A stretch of DNA of 64,000 bases from positions 1 to 64,000 of the forward strand of contig VFZE01000031.1 of NCBI GenBank assembly GCA_016871315.1. Direction: 5' to 3'. The position numbers and the translations under genes were made by a program. Each line of letters begins with the position of its first letter. The first letter of the stretch is position 1. The notes under the pieces are model-generated. The model saw nothing but the letters and a program-made list of their open reading frames with translations, was not told the DNA's origin and did no database searches. The stretch is from Acidimicrobiia bacterium. Lineage in GTDB: Bacteria; Acidobacteriota; Terriglobia; Bryobacterales; Bryobacteraceae. Shown in pieces: positions 60,911-64,000 of this stretch.

Positions 60911-60935
60911 TGTACAGAATATCACATTCTGTACA
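60911..60935. promoter_or_regulatory. 10-bp perfect inverted repeat: toxin-antitoxin operator
   Basis: TGTACAGAAT (60911-60920)-ATCAC-ATTCTGTACA (60926-60935). It ends one base before the antitoxin ATG (complement of 60907-60909), so an antitoxin dimer bound here would block transcription. It overlaps the last 14 bases of the DUF420 gene (60922-60935), including its stop codon. Palindromes of this size and position are typical operators of Phd-type modules. Confidence 0.75.
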
Positions 60936-61338
60936 ACATCCAATAAACCACCACCCCCGTCACCGATACATAGAGCCAGATGGGCAGTGTCCAGCGCGCG
61001 ATGCGGCGGTGCTTATCGAATCGCGACTGCAAGCCGCGCACCAGCGTGATGACGGCGAGGAAGGGCACGGCGGCGGCAAGCACGGTATGTGTCAGCAGGA
61101 TGGAGAGGTAAACGGTGCGGATGGTCCCTGTCTTCTGAAACCGCACGGAGCCGACCTGGAAATGATAGACGAGGTAGGAAACCAGAAACAGGCACGAGAC
61201 AGTGAAGGCGGCCAACATCACCTTCTTGTGAGCTTCGCGGTTACCCTGGCGGATGAGCAGATAGCCGGTGACCAGCATCAGCGAAGCAGTGGCGTTCAGC
61301 GTGGCGTTGACCGCGGGCAGGTCGGTGGCGGAAATCAT
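60922..61338 (-). CDS. DUF420 membrane protein (cytochrome-oxidase assembly type)
   Basis: 138 aa with four TM helices: LNATASLMLVTGYLLI, VMLAAFTVSCLFLVSYLVYH, IRTVYLSILLTHTVLAAAVP and WTLPIWLYVSVTGVVVYWML. Conserved DUF420 His are present (HKKVM, YHFQVG, LTHTVL, DKHRRIA). The family includes CtaM/YozB-like proteins needed for cytochrome oxidase assembly. It overlaps the sco stop as ATGA. Its last codons form part of the toxin-antitoxin operator. No oxidase subunit genes are in the window. Confidence 0.85.
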   Translation of the reverse strand: MISATDLPAVNATLNATASLMLVTGYLLIRQGNREAHKKVMLAAFTVSCLFLVSYLVYHFQVGSVRFQKTGTIRTVYLSILLTHTVLAAAVPFLAVITLVRGLQSRFDKHRRIARWTLPIWLYVSVTGVVVYWMLYRM

Positions 61339-61889
61339 GTGGACTCTTTGAGAAGCGCCTTCACGTCGCGCACGAGGTCCGGGATGTGGAAGCCCTCGCT
61401 GGTGGCGTAATACTTCCTGACGCGGCCCTGCCGGTCCACCAGCACGAAGCGGGTGGAGTGATCCATCTGCTGCCCGTCCACTTTGCCCAGCATGAAGGTG
61501 TCCATCGAGAGCTGATGCAGAGTCGCCTCGGCGCCGGTGAGGAAGACCCAGCGGCCGGCGGCGGCGCCATAACGCTTGGCGTAATCGGCGAGGGCCTCAG
61601 GTGTATCGTTGTTCGGGTCGACGCTGAAGGAGACCAGCCGCAGATCGGGCAGCTCGCGCGTAGCGGCCTGCACCTGCTTCATTTGGTTGCTCATGCGCGG
61701 GCAGGGGCCCATACAGGTGGTGAAGATGAAGTTGGCGATCCAGATCTTGCCCTTCAGATCCGCGCTGCCGAAGGCCTGCCCGGTTTCCGCCGTGAGCGTG
61801 AACTCCGGAACTGTGTTGAAGGTCTCCAGCTTCGGCGGTGGCGCCGAGCAGGCACAAAGGACCAACAGGACACAAACGGCGTATCTCAT
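61335..61889 (-). CDS. SCO1/SenC copper chaperone, lipoprotein
   Basis: 184 aa from the ATG at 61889, overlapping the ABC permease stop as ATGA; the long upstream reading is an artefact. Lipoprotein signal MRYAVCVLLVLCACSAPP. Thioredoxin-like SCO domain: FTLTAETGQAFGSADLKGKI, copper Cys pair in FIFTTCMGPCPRMSNQM, LRLVSFSVDPNNDTPE and copper His in MDHSTRFVLVD. Delivers copper to cytochrome oxidase CuA. Coupled to DUF420 downstream, another oxidase assembly factor, which strengthens the reading. Confidence 0.92.
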   Translation of the reverse strand: MRYAVCVLLVLCACSAPPPKLETFNTVPEFTLTAETGQAFGSADLKGKIWIANFIFTTCMGPCPRMSNQMKQVQAATRELPDLRLVSFSVDPNNDTPEALADYAKRYGAAAGRWVFLTGAEATLHQLSMDTFMLGKVDGQQMDHSTRFVLVDRQGRVRKYYATSEGFHIPDLVRDVKALLKEST

Positions 61890-62629
61890 GCGTTGCTTCG
61901 CGATACTTTCTGGCTGGCCGCGGCGGTCGAGGCGATCCATAGCGCCAAGCCGCAGCCAAGGGTGACGGCGACGCTCACGGCAAGCGCGGGCGAGCCGTCG
62001 GCAACCGACGGTTCCAGCAAACGCCGGATCGCGGCTACGGAATAGGTGAGCGGATTGACGCGCATCAACCATTGCATCCAGCCGTGTGCCTGCTGCATGG
62101 AAAACAGCGAGCCGGAGACCATCCACAGGGGAAACAGCACCAGGTTCATGATCGCGTGGAAGCCTTGCGTGGAATCCATCTTCCAGGCGAACAGGAATCC
62201 GAGCGAGGTGAAAGTGAAGGCGATCAGGAATAGTACGGCAGCCAGCTGTGCAAGCAGGTGCAGCGAAACCGGATAGCCGGCCAAAGGCAGAAAGACCAGC
62301 AGCACGACAGATTGCAGCCACGCCAACGTCGAGGAGCCAAGCACCTTGCCGAGCACCATGGAGGCGCGCGGCGCCGGCGACACCAGCATCGAAAGCAGGA
62401 ACCCTTCGCGCCGGTCCTCGATCAGGCTCATCATGGAAAAAATCGCTGAGAACATCACCGTAAGCGTGAGTGTTCCGGGGTAATAGAAGCCCATATCGCC
62501 GAAGCCGGAACCGACGATGAGCCAGAAGATGAGCGGCGTTCCCAGGAAGCCGAGCACGCGCGTGCGCTCGCGCCAGAAGCGGATCAGATCGCGGCGCCAG
62601 AGCGTGTAGACGGGCAGCCAGAAGGTCAC
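61886..62629 (-). CDS. ABC-2 type transporter permease
   Basis: 247 aa with a GTG start overlapping the ATPase stop as GTGA. Six TM helices and the ABC-2 pattern: RERTRVLGFLGTPLIFWLIV, LSMLVSPAPRASMVLGKVLG, FPLWMVSGSLFSM followed by MRVNPLTYSVAAIRRLLEPS. Forms an exporter with the upstream ATPase; in this gene order it resembles exporters sitting with SCO/DUF420 in oxidase assembly clusters, so a role in that process is possible but unproven. Followed by sco with ATGA overlap. Confidence 0.9.
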   Translation of the reverse strand: MTFWLPVYTLWRRDLIRFWRERTRVLGFLGTPLIFWLIVGSGFGDMGFYYPGTLTLTVMFSAIFSMMSLIEDRREGFLLSMLVSPAPRASMVLGKVLGSSTLAWLQSVVLLVFLPLAGYPVSLHLLAQLAAVLFLIAFTFTSLGFLFAWKMDSTQGFHAIMNLVLFPLWMVSGSLFSMQQAHGWMQWLMRVNPLTYSVAAIRRLLEPSVADGSPALAVSVAVTLGCGLALWIASTAAASQKVSRSNA

Positions 62630-63537
62630 GTGAGATGCTCTCCGGTTTCGTCCAGGAATACGTCCTCAAGCGTCGGCTTGTGCAGTTGGATGGAAGTGAT
62701 CGCCCCCGGAAAAGCCTCCATGACGGAGGCGATGAAACGATGTCCGTCGGCAATCTCGACGCGGATGTGGCCGTCGATGACTTGCGGCTCCACCTGGAAA
62801 CGTTGGCGAATCTGTTCGGGCAGGCCGTCGCGGGCGATGGTTTCCATCTCGACGACATCGCCACCGACCCTGGATTTCAGCTCAGCCGGAGACCCTTCGG
62901 CAACACGGCGGCCCTGGTGGATGAGAAGCAAACGGTCGCAGCGCTCAGCCTCCTCCAGAATATGGGTGGTCAGCAGCACGGTGACTCCGCGCGTGGCGCG
63001 CAGCTCTTCAATGTGCTGGGAGAGTTCGCGGCGCACGCCGGGGTCAAGGCCCGTGGATGGTTCGTCCATGAGCAGCACTTGCGGCTCGTGCATCAGCGCT
63101 TTGGCGATCTCGACGCGGCGCTTCAAGCCGCCCGACAGCGTGTCGACCGGGTCGTCGCGGCGATCGCCCAAACGCATCCGCGCCAGCGCAACCTCCAGAC
63201 GCTTGGATAGGTCCGCGCCGGAGAAACCGAACAGATGGCCCTGTGCGCGCAGGTTTTCCCCGACGGTCAGCTTGCGGTCCAGGCTCTGTGTTTGGAAGAC
63301 GACGCCGATGCGGCGGCGTACGGCGCTGGAAGCGGAGACGACATCAAAGCCGGCGATTCGCGCGCTGCCGGTCGAAGGCGCCATCATGGTCGCCAGAATG
63401 CGGAAGAGCGTCGACTTGCCGCCGCCGTTGGGCCCCAGCAGGCCGAAGATACGTCCCTTTTCCACTCGAAAGCTAAGCCCATCGAGCGCTTTGCGGGAAC
63501 CGTAGAGGTGGGAAAGATTATCGACTTCGACGATCAC
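62626..63537 (-). CDS. ABC transporter ATP-binding protein
   Basis: 303 aa. Walker A GPNGGGKST near residue 40, Q-loop VVFQTQSLDRKLTV, signature LSGGLKRRVEIAKAL, Walker B VLLMDEPSTGLDPGV, and switch His in LLTTHILEEAERCD. A C-terminal domain of about 80 residues (VVEMETIARDGLPEQIRQRF) is usual for ABC-2 (CcmA/NatA-like) ATPases. Pairs with the permease at 62629. First gene after the Gfo/Idh/MocA-like gene, 16 bp away. Confidence 0.93.
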   Translation of the reverse strand: MIVEVDNLSHLYGSRKALDGLSFRVEKGRIFGLLGPNGGGKSTLFRILATMMAPSTGSARIAGFDVVSASSAVRRRIGVVFQTQSLDRKLTVGENLRAQGHLFGFSGADLSKRLEVALARMRLGDRRDDPVDTLSGGLKRRVEIAKALMHEPQVLLMDEPSTGLDPGVRRELSQHIEELRATRGVTVLLTTHILEEAERCDRLLLIHQGRRVAEGSPAELKSRVGGDVVEMETIARDGLPEQIRQRFQVEPQVIDGHIRVEIADGHRFIASVMEAFPGAITSIQLHKPTLEDVFLDETGEHLT

Positions 63538-63553
63538 TTGGGGTGAAGAACTA

Positions 63554-64000
63554 TTACACCACAGCGCGGCGCATCACTTGCTCGGTAACCCAGTCGGTCC
63601 ATAGCGAGCTTGCTCCGCTGGCCGCCAGTTCCGCCTTGCCGGTAAGCGCGTCGACGAAATTCTCGACACACGGATAGTGGACATTGCCGTGGCAGGGCAG
63701 TTGCTCCTCGCCGCCCGGATAGCGCAGCGTGGGGCCGCTGAGCGGGGTAAGTTCGATCGCGCCATCGGTGCCGATGATGCGGAATTCATCGCGGTCGACA
63801 CGCGAGTGCCAGCGGACATCGACAACGCCGCGCACCAGGTTCTCATACTCGACAAGCAACGTGGCGGAATCCTCAACCCGCGTCTGGTGAACCACGTTGC
63901 TCAACTGGCCCGTCACTCGCGAAGGCCGCCCGAACAGGTAATTCAGAATGTCGATGCGGTGCGAGGCGATGTCGTATAAAGGGCCGCCTCCGGCCATCTC
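63554..64000 (-). CDS. Gfo/Idh/MocA family oxidoreductase, N-terminus outside window
   Basis: The last about 148 residues are present. AGGGPLYDIASHRIDILNYL is the conserved start of the C-terminal dimerisation/substrate domain of NAD(P)-dependent sugar dehydrogenases (His in DIASHRID is the usual catalytic-site residue), followed by VEDSATLLVEYENLVRGVVD, IIGTDGAIEL and ENFVDALTGKAEL. The Rossmann part and start codon lie beyond base 64000. Substrate unknown. It is the first visible gene of a tightly packed minus-strand run leading to sco and DUF420, but its function has no clear link with them. Confidence 0.88.
   Translation of the reverse strand, partial: EMAGGGPLYDIASHRIDILNYLFGRPSRVTGQLSNVVHQTRVEDSATLLVEYENLVRGVVDVRWHSRVDRDEFRIIGTDGAIELTPLSGPTLRYPGGEEQLPCHGNVHYPCVENFVDALTGKAELAASGASSLWTDWVTEQVMRRAVV

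Noticed and set aside
1-64000. CRISPR arrays, rRNA, complete insertion sequences, RiPP precursor peptides near the radical SAM or TldD/E genes.
   Set aside because: No regularly spaced repeats, rRNA motifs, transposase or short Cys/Ser-rich precursor ORFs were seen at those places.

Overview
The window is a high-GC, gene-dense bacterial chromosome segment. By family content it most resembles Acidobacteriota of the Bryobacterales/Solibacter group. The clues are two very large TonB-receptor-like outer-membrane proteins with an N-terminal carboxypeptidase-regulatory domain, a DUF1552 + DUF1592-type cytochrome pair, a decayed Ser/Thr kinase-PD40 gene starting in the style common in that group, many secreted hydrolases, a fused TrpEG and the hopanoid enzyme HpnE. 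This assignment is inference from gene families; no rRNA lies in the window.

Layout. 1-1.05 kb: a frameshifted tyrosine integrase facing off the left edge, next to the 3' end of a tRNA-Gln(CUG) gene, which looks like the edge of an integrated element. 1-8.7 kb (minus): sugar isomerase-like protein, a small secreted protein, amidohydrolase, lipoprotein MsrB and a 1238-aa Oar-like receptor. 8.7-14.4 kb (plus): heptaheme-TPR protein and a second receptor. 14.4-21.5 kb: enolase-superfamily enzyme, a CheY-CheX pair, peroxiredoxin, PhoD-like phosphatase and TldD/TldE. 21.5-30.2 kb: membrane spermidine-synthase-like protein, exported protein, YqiA-like esterase, DUF1552 and DUF1592 proteins, and a C-terminally truncated SLC12-like permease. 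30.2-37.9 kb (plus): glycoside-hydrolase-like protein, GT39-like membrane protein, sulfatase, penicillin-acylase-family protein and the kinase pseudogene. 38-42.2 kb: pentaheme cytochrome with an exported FMN 2-hydroxyacid dehydrogenase, RsfS, an unknown exported protein, hypoxanthine phosphoribosyltransferase and a YbaK-type deacylase. 42.2-47.2 kb (minus): metX-metW-nrfH-nrfA-porin in one tight run. 47.3-53.2 kb (plus): double alpha/beta-hydrolase, beta-barrel protein, M28 peptidase and radical SAM/SPASM protein. 53.2-57.5 kb (minus): trpEG, a Cys-rich membrane protein, a 36-aa membrane peptide and hpnE. 57.5-60.2 kb (plus): ORF6N-domain protein and a PQQ dehydrogenase with an inserted cytochrome c domain. 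60.2-64 kb (minus): a Phd/VapC-type toxin-antitoxin pair behind a Gfo/Idh/MocA-ABC-ABC-SCO-DUF420 run.

How it fits together. About two dozen CxxCH heme motifs occur in six proteins (heptaheme-TPR, DUF1592, pentaheme, NrfA, NrfH, PQQ dehydrogenase). With SCO and DUF420 (cytochrome-oxidase assembly type) they point to an organism with a large periplasmic electron-transfer repertoire, including dissimilatory nitrite reduction to ammonium. The secreted hydrolases and large receptors suggest polymer or organic-matter scavenging. The genome is compact: seven of eight convergent pairs end within 8 bp of each other, and three share a palindromic stop. Gene decay shows at three places: integrase frameshift, truncated permease and kinase remnants. 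I did not find one strongly supported new system. The most unusual units are the pentaheme/FMN dehydrogenase pair, the NrfA with CxxCH at heme 1, the toxin-antitoxin operator inside the end of the DUF420 gene, and the uncharacterised small membrane proteins between trpEG and hpnE.
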